Positions 1-10,175 of a stretch of 64,000 bases of DNA are shown one piece after another. A model generated the notes under the pieces. The model was not told where the DNA came from. It saw only the letters and a list, made by a program, of their open reading frames with translations, and ran no database searches. This DNA is from Tolypeutes matacus (Eukaryota > Chordata > Mammalia > Cingulata > Chlamyphoridae). The stretch spans positions 8,005,820 through 8,069,819 of the forward strand of contig JAKSZT010054565.1 of the NCBI GenBank assembly GCA_026826555.1, in the 5' to 3' direction. Positions within the stretch are counted from its first letter, which is position 1. The number at the start of each line of letters is the position of its first letter. The position numbers were made by a program, and so were the translations under genes.

Positions 1-118
1 ATATGCATATATATTTATATATCATTTTGCAAATGTTTGTATGTATTGTGAGAATTTTGATTTTTTACCCATAATAAAAAATTTAAAAAAAAATTAAAAA
101 AAAAAAAAAAAAAAAAAG
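1..118 (+). repeat. LINE-type 3' end with poly(A) tail, cut by the window edge
   Basis: AT-rich sequence contains a polyadenylation-like AATAAA and runs into a long A-rich tail at about 76-118. This is the usual end of a plus-strand LINE copy. The body lies outside the window, so the family cannot be assigned. Confidence 0.5.
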
Positions 119-929
119 CTAATAGAGCTGCAGGTTTTACTTCATTTCTGCAAAGTAGGACTGCCATCTTCTAATCTTAGCATACCCAATAGCAGAATGT
201 TTTGATCCAGAATCAGCCAGAGAAATCCATTGTAATAATACCCTTGATCTCCAAAAGCTGCTCACCTGAGCCCACCAGTACTGATTCATAAACATCTTAT
301 CTGGACAAAGAAACCCTAGACTGGGGGCTGGAAGGATCTCTTAAAAAGCTTTTCCATCCACTCAAATGCTCAATGGATCAGCCAAGACCACAAATTCTCA
401 CTCAAAGTGTCCATTCATAGGACTTGAGAATAATAGAAGCAGAGCATTTCCAGTACTCCACTTAATTCATTTCATTAGTATGACACAACCCAGCAAAGTG
501 AGAGCTTTGCTTTTGATATTCTGACACTTGGAAGACAAGTGCTGATTACCAACAGGGCAACCATGAAATGGCACTATGGGGAACATTTTTTAACATATTT
601 ACCTAATTAGCCCATTATAAAGTGTAATGTGATTCCTTGCCTTATCCTGTCATTAGTTTTATGAGAATCTTTAAGAAATAACAGTCAGAGGGAAGAAGGA
701 AGAGGCATATCATGCCCAACTCCATATGCTTTCCAAATGATTCAAAACATCCTTGAATTTAACAAGGTGCACATTCATGTGCCCCAGATCTTGGCACATG
801 GGCTTGACTGCTTTAATGGAACTGTGGGGATGGGCTCTCCAAAGCAATTTGCATGCACTTGAAGATGATGTATAGACCCTAATCACTGCATGTGCCATTC
901 CAAAATAGCTTTGCAGAAATGAGCACTGA
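119..929. other. Unique-looking sequence, nothing recognised
   Basis: No repeat family, long reading frame or RNA gene is recognised. The only reading frame, about 60 codons on the minus strand near 710-898, has no recognisable domain. Confidence 0.5.
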
Positions 930-1108
930 TGTAGCAGTCAGGAAAATTAGGTTCCATTCTCAGATGTGTTTTTGACTAGTGAAATGACCCAATTCACTTA
1001 ATCACTTAATCACTCTGAGCCTCAGATAAATCTTCAGCTGTACAATGGGGATAACATTACCCACCAAATCTACTCATAGGGTTACAGCACTGACAAGCCC
1101 ATGAAACA
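930..1108 (-). repeat. MIR SINE, reverse orientation
   Basis: The order of words matches the reverse complement of the MIR core: a 'gtgaaatgac..' segment, then 'ctctgagcctcag', then 'acaatggggataa', then a 'catagggtt' end. It is strongly diverged. A short local duplication (cacttaat twice, near 997-1012) is visible. Confidence 0.65.
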
Positions 1109-1127
1109 ATTTTTTATAGTAATATGT

Positions 1128-1571
1128 TATATTAGTCAAGGTTCTCTAGGGAAACAGAACAAACAAGAGATATCTGTAAATAATGAGATTTTATAAAATT
1201 CTCTCATGTGACCATGGGGATGCACAAGTTCAAATTCTGCAAGGCAGGCTGCAAACCAGGGTCTCTGAGGAATGTCCTTGATGAGTTCCCAGGAGACACT
1301 GGCTCTCTGAAGTAAAGATGGTAATTCTCTCTCTCTAAATGCTGAAATCGCTTCTCCTTTTAAGATCTTCAATTGATTGGATGAAATGTCACTCATTGCT
1401 GACAGCAATCTCCTTAGTTGATTGTAGATGTAATCAGCCATCTATGCAATCAACTCTCTGATGATTAAAGTCCATGAAATGCCCTTGTATTACTATTAGC
1501 CCAGAGCTTGTTTGACCAAACAACAGGGCACCATTGCCTGGCCAAGTTGACACATTAGCCTAACCATCATA
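1128..1571 (-). repeat. LTR-like dispersed repeat
   Basis: Read on the minus strand it begins TGATGGTTA, followed by 'gtgtcaacttggcc', and ends 'ctagggaaacagaac..' complement plus 'gactaat'. These are the ends of a common mammalian LTR-like repeat that I recall but cannot name with certainty. A short direct repeat (atatgt) lies at 1122-1127 and 1571-1576 and could be the target-site duplication. The 101-codon minus-strand reading frame inside it is a by-product of the repeat. Confidence 0.6.
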
Positions 1572-1659
1572 TATGTATTGAGTATTTGCTATTTGTAAGG
1601 CATCTTTGGAATGATTTCTCAACAGCACCATCAGCATGATCAAACTTGTTCATTAGTAC

Positions 1660-1850
1660 CAGTTCAAATCTCAGTGACAATCCTCTTAAAATTGACATCC
1701 TCAGAAAGTCTTCCCTGACCCCCCAATCTAACATGGCCCTCTTCTACTCTCTCATAGAACCTAGTTCTTTCTTTTCTTTGCCCTCAGAACACATTTCACT
1801 ATTATATATTGCACATATATAATATTAGTCATCTTAGAATTAGCATTAGG
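1660..1850 (+). repeat. L2 LINE 3' fragment
   Basis: The phrase 'gtcttccctgacc' followed by a CT-rich stretch and 'catttcactattatat' follows the order of the L2 3' untranslated region. It is heavily diverged and non-coding. Confidence 0.55.
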
Positions 1851-1861
1851 AATTACCTTTC

Positions 1862-1920
1862 ATTCACTCAGCAGATCGAGTACTTAGTATGTAGCAGGCA
1901 CCATGTTGGTCCCTGATTAA
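1862..1920 (-). repeat. Short L2 3' terminus, reverse orientation
   Basis: 'cattcactcagcag...gagtacttagtatgtagcaggcacca' is the reverse complement of the L2 end (…tggcacatagtaggtgctcaataaa…tgaatg). It is about 60 bp long and lies next to a plus-strand L2 fragment. Confidence 0.5.
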
Positions 1921-2454
1921 TATTTATAGAAAAAAAGAATAAATATTCTTAGAGTTTCCAACAGTAATATGAGCCTGATGTTACATACCTCATATCTTTT
2001 CTGCCCCATTTCTCACTCTCAAGTGCTAATACGAGCAGTGGTTTTAACATCTTTAGGTAATAAGGTATAGCCACAATGGAAAATGCAAGCAGACTTGGGT
2101 TTGGTCCTGCCACCAACACAGGCTCTCTGAGTGAGTTACTTGCTCCCCTTTCCTGGCCTCAGAATCCTCACTCAACAGGGAAGAACTGGGACTAGGCCTT
2201 TTCCAAGGCTCCTCCAGCTCTAGCCATCTGTGGGCTTCTACAATCAGCATCACCCATTTGAGGCAAGGATTCTGTCCTACAACAAACCACCATCCACCAC
2301 AGACAGGCACCCACACCAGGCTGCTAGCACAGATCACCTGAGGGGAGAAAGGGGCTTAAAATAACAATAATAATTATCACTATCAGTTTAGAAGGATAAA
2401 AGACTATGCCAAACTGAAAATACACACAGTGTAATGTTGAAAGTATAGAAATAT
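1921..2454. other. Mixed unique sequence
   Basis: No gene seen. The minus-strand frame of 94 codons at 2053-2337 has no domain, and its composition follows local base content. Confidence 0.4.
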
Positions 2455-2740
2455 AAAGTTATATCATAGTTGCAAGCAGCAGAAACCAGTTTGGGCTAAT
2501 TTAAACAGAAAGACAATTCAGGGGCTTAGAGAACATTGATTGGAAGCAGCCTGAACATTGTTCCAAGTCACACCACAGAATGGCTCTCCCTGGACACCAG
2601 ATACTGGACATCACCATCATCATCACTGCCACTGCTGCCTCCAGAAACTTTCTTGCTAAACTTGCCAATGCCTCCACAGAGAGGATGCCCCCTCAGCTCT
2701 CCCTTGTTCATGGGTGGGTGCATCTGACTGACATGGCCTA
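2455..2740 (+). repeat. Probable old dispersed repeat, family unassigned
   Basis: The 'gcaagcagcagaaacca' opening, then 'ttaaacagaaagacaattca' and 'ggaagcagcctgaac' resemble the start of a mammalian LTR- or LINE-associated repeat also suggested at 47905-48250. Overlapping frames of 219 codons (minus, 2568-3227) and 137 codons (plus, 2861-3274) show no domain and lie mostly outside this segment. Confidence 0.3.
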
Positions 2741-4085
2741 AGGCTTGCCTGTGGCCTAGATGCAAGGGAAGGGCAGATGCTGACTCCTTCAGTTTCCACA
2801 GTGGCAGACAAGTGGGAGAGGGCCCAGGCATAGGAAGAGAGTTCAGAGGCTGGATGGTTAATGAGAATAACCAGTATGAGTTGCAGAGGCAGATGGAGAA
2901 GTATGGAAAGATCACAGGGACAACGGCAGCATTTACTTGATTACTTGATGGAACTAGAACTAGATGCAACAAAGTCACTTTTTCAAAAACATCACAAAAT
3001 GAGAGAGAAAAGAACCAGTCGTGTAGACCCTGCCCTTGAGGCCCCATACCTGGCACATGGTATGTGCCCTGAGAAACAGGGGCCGAATTGTCCAGTGCCA
3101 GCCTCAGGCTCAGAAGGCCAGAGAGGCTCACAAGATTTGTCTGTTCAAAAACTTCTGTTAGAACCCTGCAAAGGAATTGTGGAAACTGCAGCAAAGTGTC
3201 AGAAAGGACAAGGAATTGGGGGAACATGGCAAATATTTTTTTTCCATGCTCTCAAATATCAGAAAGTTCATTGAAATGGATCACTTTCTCTATTTCATCA
3301 TGAAAACAGCCCAAGAGACATTCGGCAGCTCACTGTGTGTGCTTTGAGTGGCCTTTCCTGCACTGGGCAGCCGCCTTCTGGAACATACAAGCCAGCACCC
3401 GTTCCAGCGGCCTTGCGCCTGAGGGACAAACTCCATTAACTTTCTCTCCTGGCTTTGCATTGCCAAACAGAGTTTTTGGTTGACCCCTTTCATTCCCTGC
3501 GAGCTCACTTTCTCAGGGGCCTCCAAAGGCAACATTGCTTCTTTCAGCTGTTCTGCATTTGGAAATGGTCTTTAGAATCTTCTGAAGGAAAGCACTTTAT
3601 TAAGGGTACACACAGTGAGATTCCTGGAGGCTTCATCCTAGGCTCAGCTGGAATGTATGTGTGAGGAAAAGATGTTGATTCTTTGGAGCAGAAGTATAAC
3701 GTGGCCATTTGAAAAGTCCCAGGCCCTTGTATGGGCCATAGGAGACAGTGGAAAACAAGAGGCAATTGAAGCTCTGTGAGGGGGCAGCAGAGCAGAGAAG
3801 GGAGGGGCTGTGTAGAATTGTCAGGATAGGATGATTTTGCTCAAGTCCTGTGACTACCTGAGCAGCTTTTCTAAAGAACCTGAGGATTTGTTCTGCACTT
3901 GAAGGCACCATACCCTCCTATTCTTGTTCCCCTGCAACCTGCACAGGCCAGAAGAGGCAGCACAGCAACTACAACAGAACAGCTGCCAAGAGATCCCCCG
4001 CCCAGTTTCCAAGAACAGCTCAGAAGAGCAGAGGTGAGATTCTGCAGGGCCTTGTGGGTCTCCAGGCCAGTCATCCATCTCCCCG
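2741..4085. other. Unique-looking sequence without a recognised gene
   Basis: Overlapping open frames occur on both strands, the longest 219 codons on the minus strand. None shows a recognisable domain, and several overlap one another on both strands, as chance frames do in GC-moderate DNA. Confidence 0.45.
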
Positions 4086-4117
4086 CCACCTCCAGAGCCC
4101 TCCACCTCCAGAGCCCT
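4086..4117. repeat. Perfect 16-bp tandem duplication
   Basis: The unit ccacctccagagccct occurs twice without mismatch at 4086-4101 and 4102-4117. It is a small two-copy minisatellite seed with no known function. Confidence 0.9.
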
Positions 4118-4409
4118 CCGGAGCTCAGCAAAATCCATGTTTCATTAACACCAAGATTATTCATAGCTCCCTAATGCGTTCTGTAAACCAGGAGGGCCTC
4201 AGATTAAATCATGGAAATGTGAGGACAGAGCCTAAGGCTGCAGTCGGGCCAGGCTTGAGCAAGCAGCTCACGTGGGGAGGGGTGGAAGGTTCTTGGTGCC
4301 AGCCAACGTTTCTCCCCTCTTAGCCATGGCACCTGGAATTTGAACACTGCATTTTCTTTTAGTCATAGACATTTTAAAACTTCCATTTTAAGAATCTGGA
4401 AATTGCTCA

Positions 4410-4545
4410 GAGCAGTACTTCCCAAACTATAATACACATACAAAGACTGGGAATTCTGTTAAAATGCAGATTCTGGTCCTGCCAGTCCAGACCGGGTCTT
4501 AAGATTCTGCATCTCTAAGAAGGTCTCAGGTGATGGACCACCTGT
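4410..4545 (+). mobile_element. hAT-Charlie-type non-autonomous DNA transposon fragment
   Basis: The order 'cagtacttcccaaacta', 'gttaaaatgcagattctg', 'taagattctgcatctctaa', 'tcaggtgatg' follows the ancient mammalian hAT MITE class (MER3/MER20/MER58 group; the exact member is not decided). It resembles the copy at 48486-48660. There is no transposase. Confidence 0.6.
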
Positions 4546-4550
4546 GCATC

Positions 4551-4672
4551 CTTATGCAAACATGCACACACACATAACATACACTTTCACAGACACATTC
4601 ACACACACATGCACTCACACTCACATGCACTGTCATACTCACACACAGGCACAAACACACACACACACACAC
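4551..4672. repeat. CA-rich simple repeat
   Basis: Interrupted (CA)n with TCA and TGCA interruptions, ending in a purer ACAC run near 4650-4671. The reading frame across it (91 codons, Thr/His-rich) is a product of the repeat. Confidence 0.9.
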
Positions 4673-5314
4673 CTGCCGAGGTACCCATACTGGGAAACTA
4701 AAAATTCATATTTTACATACAAATATAAGCTTCTGCAAAAAAGAGAGACACACATGAATACTTCATCACTAAGGATTAAAGTTCAGAAGCAAGAGCCTTC
4801 ATCTAGTGGAGAGAGATAGGAAATGAAATGTAAGAGAACAGATCAACACCACCTTTAAAAATTAGAGAACTCACAATCTGAAAGGCAAAAGAAGTTTGAA
4901 AGTTTAGTTTGTCCTGTCATAATGGGAAACTTTTTTGTCTCAAATGACATTTAGTTTCCTTTTCCCATCAAGTCCTTATGATTGGTTTTTACAATGCTTC
5001 TTGGGGGCACATATAAAAAGAGTAGACTTGGGGTGTTGCCACTAATATACGAATCACAGTCCATTGCTGATCCTTAACACTTTATTTCTTCCACATGGAA
5101 AGGCCAGCAAAGGCTGAGGTTTGGTTGCTGGTGATTAATTGGTAATAGAGTGGAAAGAATGAGGAACCCAAGGAGGGGCAAAGCAGGGGCTCCATTCCTC
5201 TGAGCTATAATGTGGATTTATCTGAAAATGTAGATACTGGAAGATAGTGGGGATAATTATAGAAATAATTAAGTTCTCTTTTCCTCTCTGACAAACTCCT
5301 ACATCCATCTCCAG
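4673..5314. other. Unique-looking, AT-moderate sequence
   Basis: No recognisable gene, RNA or repeat. Confidence 0.4.
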
Positions 5315-5370
5315 ACACACACACACCACCACCACCACCACCACCACCACCACCACCACCACCACCACCA
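5315..5370. repeat. Compound microsatellite (AC)5(ACC)15
   Basis: A short AC run at 5315-5324 passes directly into a pure ACC run at 5325-5370, just over 15 units. The minus-strand frames read it as poly-Val, poly-Gly or poly-Trp, which marks them as artefacts. A pure trinucleotide run of this length is likely to vary in length between individuals. Confidence 0.95.
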
Positions 5371-6069
5371 AAATGACTGATCCAAAGGGATGTGGGCAAT
5401 CACAAGCAACTGCATAAAGTTGAACCGATCATCCCGCCTCATTAAGGAGGACTCTCCGGGGAGGACTTTGTGGAGAGGCCAGCAAGAGCACAGAGCCCAT
5501 CTCCAATCCAACCCGGTGCTCTGCGCTGCAGAGGGGCAGGCTCAAAGAAAGCTCAGTGCCTGCCGTGGCCAGTGAACAGGAGCTCGGCTCTGAAACACTG
5601 GCTGAGCCTGCAGAGAAACAGGAATTGCAGGGATGTGTTTGGCTTTGAACCAGAATTGGACGTCCCAATGCCAAGGGCCCTCCATCATGGGCCCAACTTT
5701 CAATTGAAAAGATCTAGGAGTAATGTCATAAGGATTTAGAGATTCCTGCATTTTGTGGGGACAGGGCGACTGGACTACAAGACCCCAAAGTTTCAACCTT
5801 CCCTGAGACTCCCCAATTCTCCTAACAGCTGACAGCAGTCCATGTCTTTTTGTTCTTGCCAAAGCACTGAAATACTGTTTCCTAGTTGTCACTGAGGTGA
5901 ATGTGATTTTAAGTCACATCCCCAGACCTCTGGGAAGTCAGAATTCAATTCCAATTCCATGTGGCTTATCAATCAATCCTGGTTATCATCATCTGCCCCT
6001 GCAGTCTGAGCTGCTTCAAGAAATAACCTGGCAGCAGGAGCCCCATCTCCAGCACAGGTGCTTGCACTC
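5371..6069. other. Unique-looking sequence
   Basis: Several short overlapping frames (60-116 codons) on both strands, none with a recognisable domain. No repeat is assigned. Confidence 0.4.
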
Positions 6070-6360
6070 AAATTCCCCCACAAACGTGGACACTCATTCA
6101 CATACAGATCCACAAAGAGCCACAAACATTTATATACACACCTACACTTACACCCTCCAACATACAGGGCCACCCATCCTCACACAGACACACACTCACA
6201 CAGACCCACACAACACAGGCTCAATCATACACACAGAATCCCAGAGAAACATTCACAGAGACACAAACACGTGTTCACCTACATCTCAGCTCTCCAACCC
6301 ACAGAATACGTATTCTTTACCCTCCCCTTCCCACACACACACTGACACACATAGAACTCA
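6070..6360. repeat. CA-rich low-complexity region
   Basis: About 290 bp dominated by CACA with AGA, CCA and TA interruptions. The 155-codon plus-strand frame (5897-6364) owes its length, and its His/Thr/Pro/Gln-rich composition, to this tract. Confidence 0.85.
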
Positions 6361-7299
6361 ATAAATCCACACAGTACTCAATAAATCAGCACAGGCCTCT
6401 AAAATAGAGCAGGGAAAGCTTTTTTAAGTCAAGATCCTCAGCCTCCAAACAAAACCAATTAGTGTTACAAATAAAAGGGTTACAAATAAATCTTTTCTGA
6501 GTGTTGATTTAGAGAAGGAAAAATTTAATTCATTCCCCTCAGCAACCTCACCCCCTTCTGTGAAAGGCTCCCTGTTGCCTCTTCACCAGGGCCAGGCAGG
6601 GTCCTGCCTTCCACCCAACTATTATGGCCCTTAATGCCTGTATCACTCATGAGGAGCATAACACCTGGGAGCAGAAATCCAGGCCCTACTTACAATGAAG
6701 GTCAAATCTAGAGATGGAGAGGGAAGCTGAAAGGTGAAAGTCGAGAGGGCAGTGAGACCAAGACAGAGAATGAGCTGGCAATAAGAAATAGGTCAGAAAG
6801 CAAAGAGCAAAGCAGAGGGAGGGAGGTCAGGCACCCCCAGGAAATGAGAGCAAGGCTCTGAGCTTGACAGAAAGCGTGGGAGGCACCCAACATCCACACC
6901 CACCTATGGGCAGGAAGCATAACATAAAGAGGGTGCAAAGTCAGAGGGATGGACTGAAAGACTGAAATACTGCCTCAATGGAAGACTGAAAGAGACTAGG
7001 AGACGGTTGTCCCTCCCACACGCCATATTCTGTATTTCTGAGGTTATCCTGCCCTCTTGTGGGCTTTTCGGAGAAAGACACAAAGCCTGTTGCCTTTCAC
7101 AACTTTACCCTGAGATACAGATGAAAACACACCAATGATTTTTTTTTTTTTTAATAAAAGTATATTTAAGAGAACTAAAGCATGTAAAAATATAAAAACA
7201 TGTATGGTAGAATGAGGTGACAAATATTGGGATGAACCCTTAATAGAATCAATAACATTTTATTTCTTGGGGGAGGTGGAGAAAAAAGAACATAAAGTA
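6361..7299. other. Unique-looking sequence with a T12 run
   Basis: No gene recognised. A run of about 12 T near 7141-7152 followed by 'aataaaag' could be the edge of an old retroposon, but no body is recognisable. Confidence 0.35.
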
Positions 7300-7400
7300 A
7301 ATATTAACATCTGTTAAATCAGAATGCTGCGTATGCAGGTGCCTATTACATTACTGTCTGTATATTTTGTAACTAAAAATAAAATTAAAGAGTAAAAGTA
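7300..7400 (+). repeat. Possible old L1 3' terminus
   Basis: 'aatgctgcgtatgcaggtg...tgtatattttgtaactaaaaataaaattaaa' resembles the end of ancient L1M copies (gggtatacaggtg… tctgtat… ataaaa). The match is short and diverged. Confidence 0.35.
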
Positions 7401-7444
7401 CAATGTTAAAAGGGAAGAGGATATCTTTATTGTTAATCCCACTA

Positions 7445-7915
7445 AATAGAGAAAAGTCACCTTGAAATATTTTTCACCCCTTCAGTGAACATTGTATGGT
7501 ACCAATCCCTTACTTTTCCCCATGCCCAGGGAACACAGTCACTTTGCAGTTCTTCCAAGCAGAAGCAGAGTGCACTTTCTTCCCCTTGACTTTGGGCTTG
7601 GCCATGTAATTGCTTTGGCCGATGGGATGTTAGCAGGTTTGGCTCAAGCAGGGAGTTAAAGTGTGCTGTTTAGTTGGGCTTGTACTCTTATGTTTCTGAC
7701 ACCACCATGAGTATGACATTCCCCAGCTAGCTCGCTGTTCAAGGAAGATGAGAGACCCATGGAACAGACCTGGATCCAAACTGAAGTTTGGAGCCAAGGC
7801 CAACTGACTGTAGCCTGCATCACCTATTCCCAGCCACCCTGCAGATGAGTGAGAATTAATTGTGTTAAGTCACTGAGTTTTGAAGTGATTATAACACAAC
7901 ACTATTTGGCAATAG
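7445..7915 (+). repeat. MaLR-like LTR, old and diverged
   Basis: The order 'tttgggcttggccatgtaattgctttggcc', 'atgggatgttagcagg', a middle 'accaccatgagtatg', 'gatgagagacccatgg', and a 3' part 'gttaagtcactgagttttgaagtg' follows a common mammalian MaLR/ERVL-type LTR. The family name is from memory. It sits directly upstream of an L2 copy. A related copy lies at 17880-18195. Confidence 0.55.
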
Positions 7916-7919
7916 CCAC

Positions 7920-8274
7920 TTCCTTTTTTCCTTCCCCATTGCCACCACCTGTCTCACCCCTGGTCTGCTGTGGAGGCCTTCTACCTGACTCCTGTCTTAT
8001 TCTCACATCCAGCCCATCTGCTGCCAAGCTGATCTTCTTAAAGTCCAATCCAGACTGCACCACTTTCCTGCTCAAAATTCCTTGGTCTCAGAAATACTCC
8101 ACTCCCATCAAACCATTCTCCTTTCTAATATATATGCCTTCGTATTCCCCTGTAATGCCTTTGCTCACTGCAGATGCTGTACCTGGAATACCCTCTTCAT
8201 TCTCCATGAATCCTAGACATCCTCTAAAACACTATTCAAGTCCCAACCCTTCTGGGGAAGCTTCCCTCTGAAGT
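7920..8274 (+). repeat. L2 LINE 3' region, left part of a copy split by L1
   Basis: The words 'gctgatcttcttaaagtcc', 'cactttcctgctcaaaattcc', 'gtacctggaataccct' and 'gaagcttccctctga' follow the order of the L2 3' region. The copy stops at the L1 target-site duplication at 8275 and resumes after 9387, where about 90 bp of similar CT-rich sequence follows. The 140-codon frame at 7849-8271 is a chance frame through it. Confidence 0.7.
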
Positions 8275-8291
8275 GCATGGCTCTTGTTTTT
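8275..8291. repeat. Left target-site duplication of the L1 at 8292-9370
   Basis: The 17-mer gcatggctcttgttttt occurs here and again, identical, at 9371-9387. The two copies flank the L1 exactly, which is the signature of target-primed reverse transcription. Confidence 0.95.
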
Positions 8292-9370
8292 GTTGTTGTT
8301 GATTTTTTGGTTGTTTTTAACAAATCAATTTTATTTTATTAATAAAACATAAATCCATCCAAACTATACAATCAATGGTATTAAGTGTGATCACATATGT
8401 GTGCATTAATCACATCAGTCATTCTTAGAGCACTTTCATTATTCCAATAATAGTAATAAACAAAAAACCAACAATCAAAACTCATCACCTCTCAATCTCT
8501 CTATGCTTCCCCTGCCACACATGACTGCTATTCTTTTTCCTTCTCTCTAGTATATTTGTGTTTTTATTTTGTAAAAATGGTCTTATATAAGCAATATCAC
8601 CCATATTCGTGTTTTACATAAGGTTTTACTGTCATATACAGTAACGTGTTACAGTTTTTAGCTTTCCTTCTAGTAATATACATGATCTTGGCCTTACCCT
8701 TTCAACCACTGTCATACCCATACAGTAGCACTGCTAGTTACAAACACCCCGATAGGCTTTAGCCATTTCTATTCATTTCCAAAGATTTACAAACAATCTT
8801 TTTACCAATTCTGCAGACATTAAACCTCAGCTTTCTGTTCTCTAATCTCATTCTATTTTCTGGTGACCTATATTCTAATTATTAACTCCATGACTTTACA
8901 CAATGTATTTAGTTCATAATAGTGCAATCATACAGTATTTGTCCTTTTGTGTCTGGCTTGCTTCACTCAACATAATGTCCTCCAGGATCATCCATGCTGT
9001 CATACACTTCACAACTTCGTTTCTTCTTACAGCTGCGTAATATTCCATCCTGTGTATATACCACAATTTGTTTATCCATTCATCTGTTGATGGACACCTG
9101 GGTTGTTTCCAGCTTTTGGCAAGTGTGAATAATGCCACTATGAACATCGGTGTGCAGATGTCTGTTCATGTCTCTGCTCTCAGTTCTTCTGGATATATAT
9201 CAAGTAATGGTAGTGACAGGTCACATGGCAAGTCTATATTCAACTTTCTTAGGAACTACCAAACAGTCCTCCACAGTGGCTGTACCATTTTACATTCCCA
9301 CCAACAGTGACAAAGCATTCCTATCTCTCCACATCCTTTCCAACATTTAGTTCTCTGACTTTTAATAGTG
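8292..9370 (-). mobile_element. 5'-truncated LINE-1, reverse orientation, with ORF2 C-terminus and 3' UTR
   Basis: The poly(A) tail reads on the plus strand as T/G-rich sequence at 8292-8320, next to the left target-site duplication. The 3' UTR follows up to about 8913. The ORF2 C-terminal end is on the minus strand from about 9350 to the stop at 8914-8916. Recognisable ORF2 words include FIVALFTLAKSWKQPRCPS and KLWYIHRMEYYAAVRRNE, characteristic of the region downstream of the L1 reverse transcriptase. In-frame stops at 9256-9258 and 9166-9168 show that the copy is dead. The 3' UTR is of the same type as the plus-strand L1 end at 61835-62131. Only about 1.08 kb of a roughly 6-kb element was copied. 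Identity as L1 is firm; the subfamily is inferred. Confidence 0.93.
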
Positions 9371-9387
9371 GCATGGCTCTTGTTTTT
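9371..9387. repeat. Right target-site duplication of the L1
   Basis: Identical to 8275-8291 over 17 bp. The interrupted L2-like sequence continues after it. Confidence 0.95.
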
Positions 9388-9489
9388 ATATCCCCACCAA
9401 AAACCATTCCCCCTTCTTGTTCAGCATCTGATTTTCCTTGGGGACCCATCTTCCCTGTAGCCTCTATACTTGCAGTTTGGGTGGGGCTC

Positions 9490-9830
9490 AGTTAGTCCCC
9501 CTTCTCAGCTCGAAGGGTAGGCTCTGACCAAAGCATGGCTTGTGTGAGAAGGAATTCTACCTCCCTGTCAAGTAGTTGGTTCAGGTAAGAGCATGTGACT
9601 CCATCAGAGCCTAGGACTTTTGCTGAAATTCTTGGGAAAGAAAAGTTTGTCTGGAGAATACAGCTTTGGAGCTCCTGGCGATGGTGTTTGATATCACATG
9701 GGGACATTGTCTTGAGAATGAAGCAAATACAGAGGAAGGTGGTCAAGATGGGGAAAGGCCCTGCCTGAAGGAAACTCTCCCTCTGGACTTTCCAGTTTAT
9801 GAGCCAATACAATTCCCCTTTATCACTGCA
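9490..9830 (+). repeat. Old LTR-like dispersed repeat
   Basis: The words 'gagcatgtgactc', 'gggacattgtcttgagaatgaagc', 'aatacagaggaaggtgg', 'ctggactttccagtttatgagccaatacaattccc' follow a common mammalian repeat ending in 'gtgagccaataaattccc', which I take to be MaLR- or ERVL-related. It is diverged. The 159-codon minus-strand frame at 9492-9971 spans it and has no domain. Confidence 0.45.
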
Positions 9831-10029
9831 TCTCTGCCACTCACAGCTAAAGCAGGCCTGCCTGATGCATCCTGGCTGCCCTATGCATAGGTATCGCTCT
9901 GAATCCCTTAGCATTGAGCACCAAGCCTCTGCCAGGATCATGGTTACCAGGTCCAGCACAAGTCTCAACAACCTGGAAAGGAGAATGGCTTCAGAGAGCC
10001 CTGCTAACTATCTCCTTAGGCTTGTGCAC

Positions 10030-10175
10030 ATTGTCTTTCCAGCCAGACTGGGAGCTCTTCAAGGTCAGGGGGCCCATCCCCTTGTTTATCTCTTTTTAGG
10101 ACCCCACCTCACCAGTGACTAGCAGGGAGTCCAGCACATACCACATGCTCAAAAGTTTATTTGCTCATTGGCTGA
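10030..10175 (+). repeat. L2 LINE 3' terminus
   Basis: 'actgggagctcttcaaggtcaggggg', 'ccttgtttatctc' and 'agtccagcacataccacatgctcaaaa' match the order of the L2 end (gagctccttgagggcaggg… cctggcacatagtaggtgctcaataaa). Confidence 0.65.

Noticed and set aside
2568..3227. 219-codon minus-strand open frame
   Set aside because: No recognisable domain, and it overlaps a 137-codon frame on the opposite strand; there is no splice or conservation evidence. Most likely a chance frame.
5135..5511. Minus-strand poly-Val, poly-Gly and poly-Trp proteins
   Set aside because: All are translations of the (ACC)n microsatellite.
5897..6364. 155-codon plus-strand open frame
   Set aside because: Its length and its Thr/His/Pro/Gln-rich composition come from the CA-rich tract.
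8914..9147. Possible host gene with a WYIHRMEYY motif
   Set aside because: The motif is the C-terminal end of L1 ORF2. The upstream frame continues as ORF2 with stops, and the copy is flanked by a target-site duplication.
9492..9971. 159-codon minus-strand open frame
   Set aside because: It runs antisense through an old LTR-like repeat and has no domain.
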